A stretch of 64,000 bases of DNA from Hirudinaria manillensis (lineage: Eukaryota; Annelida; Clitellata; Hirudinida; Hirudinidae): positions 1,410,001 through 1,474,000 of the forward strand of contig CM067530.1 of the NCBI GenBank assembly GCA_034509925.1. The letters are read 5' to 3'. The position numbers and the translations under genes were made by a program. The notes under the pieces were generated by a model, which saw only the letters and a program-made list of their open reading frames with translations, made no database searches and was not told the DNA's origin. This document shows positions 10,371 to 21,200 of this stretch, piece by piece; within the stretch, counting starts at the first letter, position 1, and each line of letters starts with the position of its first letter.

Positions 10371-11589
10371 CAATTGTCTATAATAAATTTTACTCTATCA
10401 TCGATGCGACCTAAAATTCCTGGCAACAGATATAATATATAAAATGTAATGTAATGTTATATTTATAGAGTTATATAGTTTGTATAACCATATAACACTA
10501 GATAATAACCTAATTATCATTATATATGTTATTGTATTTATGTTAAATATGGAGCTTTAAAACCCTGAATGTGAGATATTTATTATGTCAGCTATTTATT
10601 GCACGAAAAAATCAGTTTCTCCGCCAGAGGCGCCACCAGTGACGTGTCCGTAACCAGCTTGCGTCAACAACAGCGCCTTCGGGAACGTGCGCTACATAAA
10701 TGAATTAAGATATGAGAATATGAAAAACAAAATAACAACGAATGATGACAATAATGGAATGTTTATCTCTGGTATCTTAATCTAACGATGAAAATAACGC
10801 TATATTTTGCATGTTATCGATAGATATATAATCTATGTTATTTAGGAATTTAATAATAATAATATTAACAATAATAATAATAACAATAATAATTATAATT
10901 ATAATCATAATAAATACTAATAACTACATATAATCGCTAAATCCTAGGTTAAAATTAGTTAAAATATTGATTAACATTTTTAATTATTGCATAAATAATT
11001 ACAAATTACTATTTACCTGATAATTATCATTGATAGTGGTATTATTTTTTATAATTTCATTTTTTTTAATTGAGTTTATTAAGGTATTAAGGTATTTGAA
11101 AATGTAAACATTTTTTTATTTTAGATAATATCATTTTTAATCATTTTTAATTTAAAAATTAGTTTTACGTAATTCCATTGATTTTATATTTAAGAGAATT
11201 TAACAGTTTTTATTTTCGTGAAACATTATTATTTCAAATTATTCAATAAATCTTTTTTTAAAGGGGCATAATATTGCCTGAATAATTTTCTTTTCGGAGA
11301 TTTACTTTAAATTATTTGTAACGATATAATATTTCAATATGACATAATATACTTAATTAGGTATACATATGTATAATGTATAATATATAGTTTTTAATAT
11401 ATTGTATATGTATAATTATGTATATTATGTGAAGCAGTATATTTTAGCGGATGGTTCTTTCAGTAGGAACATGAAAATTACGTGGTAATAATATAAATTA
11501 TTTTCTATATTCCATTTTCAAACGACCTTTACGTTTTTACCACTTTTGATGCAACCTTTTGTCCCGCTCTTTAATTAAAATAATTATTG
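10371..11589. other. AT-rich intergenic DNA
   Basis: Nothing gene-like is recognised. A short GC-rich patch at about 10,618-10,695 contains CCGCCAGAGGCGCCACC, which loosely resembles a CTCF core. An AAT run lies at 10,851-10,920. Confidence 0.5.
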
Positions 11590-11736
11590 TAATAATAATA
11601 ATAATAATAATATTTTGTTTTTGTTTGTGCTTGTGCTTGTTGTGTTGTGACTGCCTGTGATCCCTTGTCGGGATCTGGGCTCACTGTTTTCCGGCGGAGG
11701 CCGTGATTGTGAATAAACAAATAATAATAATAATAT
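11590..11736 (+). mobile_element. Short retroelement 3' end flanked by TAA repeats
   Basis: About 108 bp of GC-richer sequence (11,612-11,719) lies between an AAT run on the left and (AAATAATAAT)n on the right. It holds two perfect small hairpins (GATCCC-TTGTC-GGGATC and CGGC-GGAG-GCCG) and ends in GTGAATAAAC. This is what a severely 5'-truncated, microsatellite-inserted non-LTR element or SINE 3' end would look like. The family is not identified. Confidence 0.4.
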
Positions 11737-13645
11737 ATTTCGGCAAAAATGTTATTATTAATGAAATAATGGCATTATTAACAAAATTCATAGGAATTTT
11801 GCATTTTAAAATTTAAAACAATTTTTATGTCGAAATTGCACCGGATGTAACCTACACCGGAGACCTCGAAATACCGGAAGTACCGTGAGAGCAGCGAGTG
11901 AAAGAATTCAGCGAATTTTCTTGGTCGTCATCGCAAGTCATCATCATTATCATCATCATCGTGGTCATCTTCATCATGCCAAAATCATCATCATTATCAT
12001 CACCATCAAATCTATGATTATCAAGGACGTCCTGTAGTCCAAAATAACATCTCGATCCTTAATTTCTTCCACATTTTTGCAATATTTTAGCAATTACTTT
12101 TAATTTATACGTATTAATGCATTTATCATTTCAAAATTATTTGCGAGGAATGAAAATCGTGTAGTTATTTCTCAATGAGTTGTTAAATACGATTTCAGAA
12201 AGCCTTAGATAAAACGACGAACGCTGTGCAATGAGCAAGTGATTTGAATTCCAGTAATTCCACATTAAAATTACGTAATTATTTGGTAATTAATAAATTA
12301 ATTTATTAAAGAATAATTAATCTAGTTTACTGATTATTTATAACTCCAAGCATTTATGCAATTCATAGTGACATACCTAAAAAACAAGAAAAAAATAGAG
12401 AATCATGAATTAATCGATGCATGGATGCACCTTTGATTTCTTACGGCAAGCTTTTATTTGGACTCGAGGGAGTTTGACATCATCTCAGCGTTGTCCGATT
12501 GATGTACAAGTTCTGGAAATATCTGCAAGAAGCAGCCACGTAAAAAGGAATTGCATCCAAAAAAAGAGTTGAAACAATCATAATTTCTTGCTCACTCATT
12601 CATTCATTCACTCATTCACTTAATGACAGTTTCGCCATCTTCGTCGTCGTCGTCATCGTCGTCTCCATCTTCATTAAAATCTCTCGTAGCAGTCGATCAG
12701 TTTTTCCAAAGACTCAGAATGACCGAACATTTTCTAAACTCGTTTTTCCATTGAATAGAATCAAATAAAAAGCCTGAGTTAAAAAATAAAATAAAATAGC
12801 GAGTTGCCTGACCTTTGTTTTTACTATTTCACGTCAACGTCCTTTCCTTGCTTCCAATGTACAAACTTTCGCTTTAATTTCTTGCTTCTGGTTCTTCCGA
12901 TAGGAATAATTGAAATTAATTAAATGAATTTTCTTTCAAATAAAAATAAAAATAAAAAACTCCAAGTAAGCAACGCTTTTGAGGATCAGTTCGTAGGTCG
13001 ATTGCAACAGGGTTTTACATCGATTTCAAGGTCTAGCGGAATCGCAGGTCAGGTCTCCAAAGGTGTGAACTTTGACATGCCACACTGAATTAAATTCACT
13101 TCACTTGAACTCAAAACGACAACAATAACATTAATGGCTGCTTATCCATGAACCTCTTGTAATGAACTTTATAAATTCACTTTTATAATTAACTTTCTTT
13201 TAGGTAATTTGGGTTGTTACTGACGTCATTAATAATAAAGCATTACCGCCATTATGAACAGAAACATTTGGAGATATGTCTTATAATCAATCATGCACTT
13301 CAATGACTTAATTCAATCATGCAGTTCAATCACACCATCCAATCACTCATTTCAATCACACAACTCAATCAAACAATCAGTCAACCGTTCAGCTATTCCT
13401 TCATTCTCTCATCATGTTCGACAAAATAATCTTTCATCGCGCTGACGTTGAAGAGAACTCTTGATATTTTTTTGGAGAAATTATTGTTACTGCTGCTTGC
13501 AAATAATTATTGAAATAAATTGAAATAAAATGAATAAATAATTAGAATTAATAATTAAATAATGGTTATGTAATTGAATTAATAAAATATAAATAACCTA
13601 TTTTTTTCAAATTATAAAATTTTTATAAAAATTGCAATAATATAA
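11737..13645. other. Intergenic, no gene recognised
   Basis: AT-rich DNA with short ATC/GTC runs (about 11,935-12,010 and 12,640-12,665) and a degenerate CAATCA-type repeat (about 13,290-13,390). No domain-bearing frame or RNA gene seen. Confidence 0.6.
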
Positions 13646-13649
13646 TTGC

Positions 13650-13733
<84 letters not shown>

Positions 13734-13754
13734 TATTATTATTATTATTATTAA
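13646..13754. repeat. (ATT)n microsatellite
   Basis: About 36 ATT units with two single-base interruptions. Confidence 0.95.
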
Positions 13755-15392
13755 TTTATTTCATGAGCAACTACTTTGAACAATGCAGTGCATTTAATGC
13801 CTCGGCATTTTTATTATCATTAATAATACCAAGGAAGCAATTCAATCATTGCCATTAGTCGGAATGATGTTATTATAAATTGGTTCGCAGACTTTAAAAG
13901 CTTGCAAGGTTAAAGGTCGAACAGAGAAGCAACAAGAATCAAGAAGGGAATGATGCTATTTCATTTCCTATACTTCCGGCTCAGTAGATCATTCATTTAC
14001 CCGATCAATCTTTCGTTCATTTGGGTTTTATTATATTGTATTCGTAATAAAAATGACGTGTTTTCTAATATCTAATAATATTAATCTTTTTATTGCTGTT
14101 CTTAAATTATTGACATAATAAACATAACATGATAATGAATAATAAAGTAAATAATGCTAATAATAATAATATTAAATAAATAACAATAATAAATCTGAAT
14201 TGTGCAACTGAGTATTTACAACTGCATCATTATCAAAAATATATTACGTATGGGATTGAAAAAAGGTGTGGATGTTGCTGTGGCTTGTTGTTAAAATCTG
14301 ATGGTGTTGGACCGTTTTATTCAAATGCTGTAGGTTGTTTTATTATTTTAGATTTTACTATTAGCATTGTTATTATTAATATTATTATTATTAATATTAT
14401 TGTCAATTTAAATCCCCACAATTTGCCTGACTAACAAATTGTTTAATCTTTTCATTCCAAAATTTAATCCTATCAAGTCCAGCGACACCATCATAAGTCT
14501 ATTTCATCTGAAATGTTTCATCTAACTCTTCTATCCCTTTTATCTTCAATATTCGCTCCACGTCTGTCCACCCGTTCATCCGTTCGTCCATCCATCCAAA
14601 CATCCGTACGTCCGTCCATCCATTCGTCCATCCACCCTCCATCCATCAGTCCATTCATTCAATAACACGTGAACCAATTCACCGTTTAACATCTCCAGTT
14701 GTTAATCTTACCAAAGTGGTTGTCAGTGTCTGCCATCGATAGGTTTTCATTCCATCTATCAAAACAGAAGAATCTCAGCAGACCAGACTTTCATTATAAA
14801 AGTTTGAGTGGTTTGCAATCCCTTCAAACTTTCGTCTTTAATTCCACGTTATGAATCATTCCTGTGCTTCCTTTCGAAAATGTTGTTTGAAAAAATTGAC
14901 AATAAATGCTTTTTTTTCCCTATTTTTCAATGTAATTCGAGTTATATATCTGAACTTTGAAATTCAACTTATTATCAGACACAAGACCCTACTCACAAAG
15001 GTGCAGATCTGTCAGAGAATCGTCCAGGAACTCACGCAAGAATCAATTTAGTTTCAATTGAAAACTAAAATGAAGAATAAATTGTCTAAAAGGCTTATGT
15101 CAATTCGGAGCCATTGAAAATTAAGAATTTTGAACTGGATTTCATTCTATCATTTCTGAATAAAATGTCGCATTATAATCATATATAACAAAGATAAAAA
15201 AAGATACACGTGCTTTAATCAATACCAGCGTTTATTCATTACTTGCGGTGTCTTCTGAATCATTTCCTAAAGAGCCTGGTTCGTCATTGCCCTGCAATGT
15301 ATGACAATGTCAGGCATTTTTTAAACCCAATTAGCAGTTGGTCGGCTAGAAACATGTTGTCACTACTAGCAAATCCGCAGTCATAACAGTGA
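13755..15392. other. Intergenic, no gene recognised
   Basis: AT-rich DNA with a degenerate CATC/CGTC tetranucleotide repeat at about 14,570-14,665. The 66-codon plus-strand frame at 14,851 has no recognisable feature. Confidence 0.55.
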
Positions 15393-15602
15393 AATGACCC
15401 ATTCGACAACAACTCGGATGCCGTGGAGAGGGGAAGAAAAGAGAAGTTCACCAAATATCAAGGAGTGGCCCAGGAACTAAGGTCCCAGGGTTACCAAGTA
15501 CATGTTGGAGCAGTCGTCGTAATCGTCCTTCGATGCCTAGAACCTCGCATCATTCAAGGCCCTGGTATCCAAGGAAAGCAAGCCACGTACCTGTCCAAAT
15601 AG
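15393..15602 (+). pseudogene. Retroelement C-terminal domain relic
   Basis: A 69-codon frame, closed by TGA just before and TAG at the end, has no start codon. It reads like the tail of a reverse-transcriptase polyprotein: an acidic lead-in, KEKFTKYQ, then ELRSQGYQVHVGAVVV. This is the pattern Y-x-x-L...LR-x-x-G-Y/W-x-V found after the RT and endonuclease of several non-LTR elements. No RT motifs lie upstream. Downstream the frame is broken. I read it as an old decayed insertion. The family call is by eye only. Confidence 0.45.
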
Positions 15603-16047
15603 ATTGTGAGCTGCGGCATCAAGCACTCATGCCTTATTTACAATAATCACATTCACCATCATCCCAAATCAAATGTCATCCCCAAGAATTGAATTCACCA
15701 TCAGCAGAAACGGAGTATAAGGCCTTTTTTATAAACTCACGTTACTATGCCACTCTCGCAACTATGGCAAATTTTCACGGTTCCGACAGGTGGCATTATA
15801 ACGAGACTTGACTATATACGATTGAAGTAATAAGTTCTAGATTCTGCAATTTTACTTTAATAAAATTTCAATTTAAAAGTAAAATTTTATTAAGTAATAA
15901 AATTAAGTATTAAAAATGTATCTCCTCGGTGTCTTTGGGTTGTGATCGTAAATAAGGTCCACGATCGATTATGAATTAAATTTAACACTTGACTTTGCTG
16001 TCAATTGCTGTCTAGAACCAATACGCCTAAAGGTAAGCTAGCGAAGT
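15603..16047. other. Upstream region of the RING-H2 genes
   Basis: Contains a small inverted repeat of TTAATAAAATT at about 15,860-15,895. No TATA box or initiator can be assigned with confidence. Confidence 0.4.
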
Positions 16048-16713
16048 ATGGCTATGGATTACGTTTACTCCTGTTTCTCCTGTGGAGAGATCTTTAAAAC
16101 TTCAGAAGAGGTCGAAACTTGCACTCTATGCGGTGAAGGATTTATAGAACTGACATTTTTGGATGAACACCATTCTGACGATGACTATGAGGACGATTTA
16201 GACGGAGTTCAGCTGGCAAGCGATCCTGATAACTATGTGACCAGTCAGCGCCAGTATGACAAAGTAGTTGACAACTTCTTCCAAGAGGCCACTACCGAAT
16301 ACCTGAATGTCAAAAGAAACTCAGTGATAAATATTGACGAACTACCTGAGCTAGAGATTGACCAATCGCATGTAGACGAAGAATTGAAGTGCATCATTTG
16401 CCAGGAGGAATATGAACTTCAGACGAAAACGCTTCAACTCTCCTGTTCTCATTTTTACCACAAAAATTGCTTAGAACAGTGGTTCGAAAGTCATTCAGGA
16501 TGCCCGCTTTGTGGGAGTGACGAGGAAGTGGATGATAATGGCGTTGAAAATGATAACGATGAAGATACTAATGCCAATGAAGATAGCAATGAAAGTAACG
16601 AAGTCTACGAATCAGCAGGGAATCAGTCATATTTACAAAGTATGATGACGAATATTATGGTACATTTATCGTTTTCGCTGAGTGACTTTTTGCTAATATG
16701 TCTAAAGTTATAG
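16048..16713 (+). CDS. RING-H2 E3 ubiquitin ligase, RNF115/RNF126-like (copy 1)
   Basis: A 221-residue intronless frame. An N-terminal zinc ribbon (C9, C12, C25, C28, then GFIEL) matches the ubiquitin-binding finger of RNF115/RNF126. A typical linker leads to a RING-H2 domain with all eight ligands: C115, C118, C133, H135, H138, C141, C152, C155. The family transfers ubiquitin from an E2, often to misfolded or hydrophobic cytosolic clients. This copy adds an acidic Asp/Asn/Glu tail (157-190) and ends in a hydrophobic stretch (about 202-221) that could anchor in a membrane. It is shorter than human RNF126 (about 311 aa) and lacks the long Ser/Gly linker. The first of two nearby in-frame ATGs was chosen. 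An AATAAA lies 36 bp after the stop. A close paralogue follows 530 bp downstream. Confidence 0.85.
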   Translation: MAMDYVYSCFSCGEIFKTSEEVETCTLCGEGFIELTFLDEHHSDDDYEDDLDGVQLASDPDNYVTSQRQYDKVVDNFFQEATTEYLNVKRNSVINIDELPELEIDQSHVDEELKCIICQEEYELQTKTLQLSCSHFYHKNCLEQWFESHSGCPLCGSDEEVDDNGVENDNDEDTNANEDSNESNEVYESAGNQSYLQSMMTNIMVHLSFSLSDFLLICLKL

Positions 16714-17245
16714 AGGAAACACACGTGGAATCTTTCTAATCTTGACAAAATAAAATTAATTATGTATAGAGACATAATTTTTTTTATAAATAATGTCAGA
16801 CGGCAAAAAATATTTTCATTTGTGTTTTTGTTGAACGTAGTTTAACTTTTCGCATTTATTTTGACCCACAGAAGACTATGTAGTATATGTAGTGCATAAC
16901 GAATATATTCATTAAATTTACTCCTAGTAATGCTCCTAAATAATATATTCCCTAAATTTATTACCAAAAGTCTTAAATCAACCTCAGCAAAGTTATCGCC
17001 TAAATAAATAAACAAATAAATAAATAATATTTAAAAATAACTTTTTTAAAAGTTTATATATAAATCTGAGAAGATAATTATTTTAATATTTTCAGCGTCT
17101 TTCATTACAATTAACTCATTTTTTTTATTAACATTCACAATCTTTTGAAGATCGATACAATAAAGCTAGATGCTAGCATTACCACGACCGTCATTAAAAA
17201 AATCCTCAAAATCAAATTTAATCTGCAGTTCTATTTTACCTCATA
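16714..17245. other. Spacer between the two RING-H2 genes
   Basis: A poly(A) signal AATAAA at 16,749 serves copy 1. The rest is AT-rich with no other gene seen. Confidence 0.5.
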
Positions 17246-17716
17246 ATGCTCTACATTTATACTTGCTATACATGTCTAGAGATGTTTCCAATCAACGAGC
17301 TAACTTCTCAATGCACTTTATGTGGTAGTGTTTTTGTGGAGCTTTCCACTGAACTTCATACGAATGAGCATTCAGGTTATGAGAGCACAAGTCTTGCTAT
17401 GAGCGGAATTCAACAAGCAAGTGGTGTAGATGACCAAAACGTGCTTGAAACTATTCTTGACAATTTTTATCAGAGAGCCAGGGATGAGTCCCCTAGAAGT
17501 GAATCGGTTGATGTTGACAGCTTACCTGTAATTGAGATCAACAAACTCCAAGTAGACGAAGGACTGAAATGTGTGATATGCCAGGAGGAATACGAACTGA
17601 ATGAAAGAACATCTCAACTTCTATGTTTTCATTTGATTCACAAAATCTGTTTGCAACAGTGGCTTGGAGACCATCCACATTGTCCTGTTTGCAGGATGTC
17701 AATTCGAAGGACGTAA
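17246..17716 (+). CDS. RING-H2 E3 ubiquitin ligase, RNF115/RNF126-like (copy 2)
   Basis: A 156-residue intronless frame, paralogous to the gene 530 bp upstream. It has the N-terminal zinc ribbon (C7, C10, C23, C26, then FVEL) and a shared middle (ILDNFYQRA; SLPVIEI). The RING-H2 ligands are C109, C112, C127, H129, H132, C135, C146 and C149, followed by RMSIRRT at the C-terminus. This ending, directly after the RING, is closer to RNF126 than copy 1, which has a long acidic tail. Presumed role: E2-dependent ubiquitin transfer in the cytosol. An AATAAA lies at 17,861. Lack of introns in both genes fits a retrocopy that later duplicated in tandem. Expression is not shown by sequence alone. Confidence 0.85.
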   Translation: MLYIYTCYTCLEMFPINELTSQCTLCGSVFVELSTELHTNEHSGYESTSLAMSGIQQASGVDDQNVLETILDNFYQRARDESPRSESVDVDSLPVIEINKLQVDEGLKCVICQEEYELNERTSQLLCFHLIHKICLQQWLGDHPHCPVCRMSIRRT

Positions 17717-18284
17717 TAAGTCAATGGCTAAAACTTATGAATGAATAAGACGCAAAACCATTTTCTTAGCCCTTACACCTTTCATCTTCTTTCATCAATT
17801 AGAATAAGTGGTATTATTAATATTACAATATTTTTTTAATACTACAACAAATTTAATCAAAATAAAGTTTTTGAGACAAAAATTAGTCAAGTTACAAGTT
17901 AAGATCGTTAAATGTAAAAACAAATGATTATGTTTTTAGACGGGAAATTGGTAAAATATTTAGAGAAACAAAGTTTACAAAAAAAAATAGCTAAAAGTTA
18001 CGTTTGTATAGGAAAGATTCCCAAAAAAACGCTCGCCGACATCAATTATCTGAGGTTTTCCTTCTTTAAAGTTCGATTGGTCTGGGCATACCTCCATTAG
18101 GACCATCCGTTAACAATTATATTCTTTATTTAATGTCTGCACCTATCAAATAAATTTGGGATTCACGTAAACTAAGACTAGTTGTAATAATTTATATATA
18201 TATATATATTTTGAACGTAATTTAACTTTTAGCTTTGTTTTTCTCTACTCATTTGTATGTAACGGCGACGATCGAAACCAAAAT
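17717..18284. other. Spacer, no gene recognised
   Basis: Holds the 3' UTR of RING-H2 copy 2 and AT-rich DNA, including a short (TA)n at about 18,196-18,210. Confidence 0.5.
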
Positions 18285-21200
18285 ATGAACACCAAAATGA
18301 ATGATGAGAGCGTGATTCATGACTTAAATTATTTTCGTAGAAGTCCGGATTTTAATAAAACAAAGAAAGTAAGTTGCAAGTTCATGGCAGTTACTTCAAG
18401 ATAGACTGGGATTTGAACTAATGATTTTGAAATGAAATTGCAGGCTGCTACTTTTATGCTATTTAACTATTCATATTACAAATTATTCATTAAACTATTG
18501 TAAGTTTGGTGAAAATGGTGTTGTTATATTGGTTCAAATCATTTTGCCTTACAATTAACACTTGTTAAATGGTAATATGTTTATTACTTACTAGTTCAAA
18601 AGCAGTAAGATGAAAAAAGGATTGCAGAGCCCCTCTTTGCGTAGGATTTTTTGTTTAAGTTTAAAAAAATAATTGTAAGTCATTTTTGAAGTTCACCAAC
18701 TTCAAATTTATATTTAGGTGATTCAGAATCAATCGAAATCATTCAGGATTTTAAAATGCCTGATGTTTGTACATCGATTCAAATGACAGATGATGAAGAT
18801 TTTATTTTTGTTGCAGGTTGTTTCAAAATCTATTGAAAACAAATGAATATCAATTCACTGAGTTCAAATTGCAGGAAATTATACACCCAGAGTGAGATGC
18901 TTTGATGTTAACAACATATCAATGAAATTTGAGAGGTGCATGGATTATGAAGTCATCAAAATTGGAACAATGTCAAAAAGTTTCCATTCTGTAAGCATTA
19001 AATTTTCCCTGAAATTATCCTGCATGAAGTAATAACACTTTCACTAATTTTAATGATCAGGCACGTGGTATTTATAATCTTTCACGTTTATCGGCCATTT
19101 TGCAATATCACTAATAATCATTAATTAAAGTCTATTAATGATTAGCAAATTTCAAATGATAAGCAGCTAAGCATCAATTTCAATTCAAAAGGTGGCCTTT
19201 CTCCAGTACAACAAGCAGTTGGAGATCCACAATGGAAGAGGCAGACGATATACCCTTCCGACTCCTGCCTACGGCAGGGATCTTTCCTTTCTTAAATTTT
19301 CCCAACAGCTCATCGTCGTGGGCTCTTGGTATGATTGCCACGTGGCACTGAGTACTTTGCTTTAAATGTTTAAGTGTGAGAATGAAGATCAGGCGTTCAG
19401 TACTTTAGTACTTTTTTATGTTGAATTGAGTTTTATTATTATACTAATTCCTTCATTTAACACAAAAAAAAACTGAAAAGAGCAGCAAAAAAAAATAAAA
19501 CTCAAAGGGCCAGCCTTAAGGAAGCACATGCTTCCGCTAGTAGACTGACCCATGAAACACAATAAGCAGAAAAAGTACTGGGTACTTTGGTGCCTAAGCA
19601 TAGCTTATTTGCTTTAGAGTATAATAATATTCTCTATGATCTCAACATTTCCAGAACAAACTTAAAATAATTCAGGATTATGAAAAAATGCTACATTCGA
19701 TTTTTTTCCAGTCCAGAAATTTTCCAAGTCGACATGAGTCAAGGAAGTCTTTCAACTTCATTGAAATCAAAAGCAAAGTATGAATTAATTTATATTTGTG
19801 AATAAAAAGAAATTCTTGTGATTTGTTGTTTTCAATTCCTTAAAATACTACTTTGGATTAAAATATGGAAAAATCCTGATTTATATTTAATTTATTTCAG
19901 AGAACTCAACTGCTGTGCAGCAAACGATCACCTCAATATCTTCATAACAGGTTCAACAGAGGCAAGTGTTTAACAATTTTCAAATGAATTCTAAATCTTA
20001 TATCCACTGGAAATATTCTCCACAACTAAGAAGCAGGGCAATGCTTTCATAGTACATTAGATTATTTAGCACCTCATTTAGCAGAAGACTTAATAAGTCA
20101 AGTGATAAATTTATTCTAAATTAGTTTATTATTTTAAATTATTCCTAACTAAATCAATAACAATTTCTTAGGATAGCCTATTAATTATGCTAAAAACTTG
20201 ATGACAGGCATGCTTCTTAACTATATCAGTTAACTAATTTAGCTCTTAATCGAACTAAATGTTTACAATAAATCCGTCTTGTTACAGGGCTTGATTGAAA
20301 GCTGGGACCCAAGGACAGAAAAGAGTTCAAACAGTACTTTCCTACCTTCAGAATCAAAAGCTAATTCCATGAGTATCTTTGATGAACATAATTTTGCAGT
20401 TGGAACGAGTGAAAGTCAAGTGAGTTGACCTTGCATGATCATTGTCACTATTAGTACTTTATTAAATAGTTATATGATAACATATTTACAATTAGTTAGA
20501 GATAACTTTTTATCAAATAACAATATAAATAACAGTCTTATGTAATCAAAATTTTTATAGTTCTCTTGTTAATCTCACATAACCAACTTATTATGTAGAC
20601 TTAACATTGCATTTAGGTTTTCATATTGGACAATAGGTGGCTGGAAACCCCAGTGACCATCAAAGGGGACTTGGGAGGCCAAGTGCACAAAGTCGTCTGC
20701 AGAAAAAGGAGTGGAAAGGAGGATATCATCTTGTCAGCAGACGACTCCTCCATTAAAATGTGGTGCAAGGACAGCGTAAGTTATGATGATGATGATGAAG
20801 GTGATGATGGTGATGATAACTAGGATGACAACAACAATCAGAATAAATTATTTTTGTTAGTTAATTTGTTAATTAATGTTAATTGCTGGCACATGGCTTT
20901 CTAAAGCCATTTAAACAGAGTTCTCATTCTCGTGTGTTTAAATCCCAAAATCTTGGCAAACATTCAGTATTTCAGTGTGAGAATGAAGGTCAGGCCTTTA
21001 GTACTGGGTACTTTGGTGCCTAAGCACAGCTTATTTGCTTTGGATTATAATACTATTTTCTACGATCTCAATATTTCCAGAAAAAAACTTAAAATAATTC
21101 AGGATTATGAAAAAATGTTACTTAATGATTTCTAAATCTTATAACCACAGGAAATATTTTAAGACATTCAAACATTCAATGAAGTTTTCTTCTCAGATAT

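Noticed and set aside
15228..15300. Possible minus-strand terminal exon (acceptor CATTGCAG followed by 19 acidic codons and a stop)
   Set aside because: No matching upstream exons were found on the minus strand, and the segment is too short to support a gene.
18400..18440. tRNA-like T-arm on the minus strand (AGTTCAAATCCCAGT)
   Set aside because: No acceptor stem, D-arm or anticodon arm can be fitted around it.
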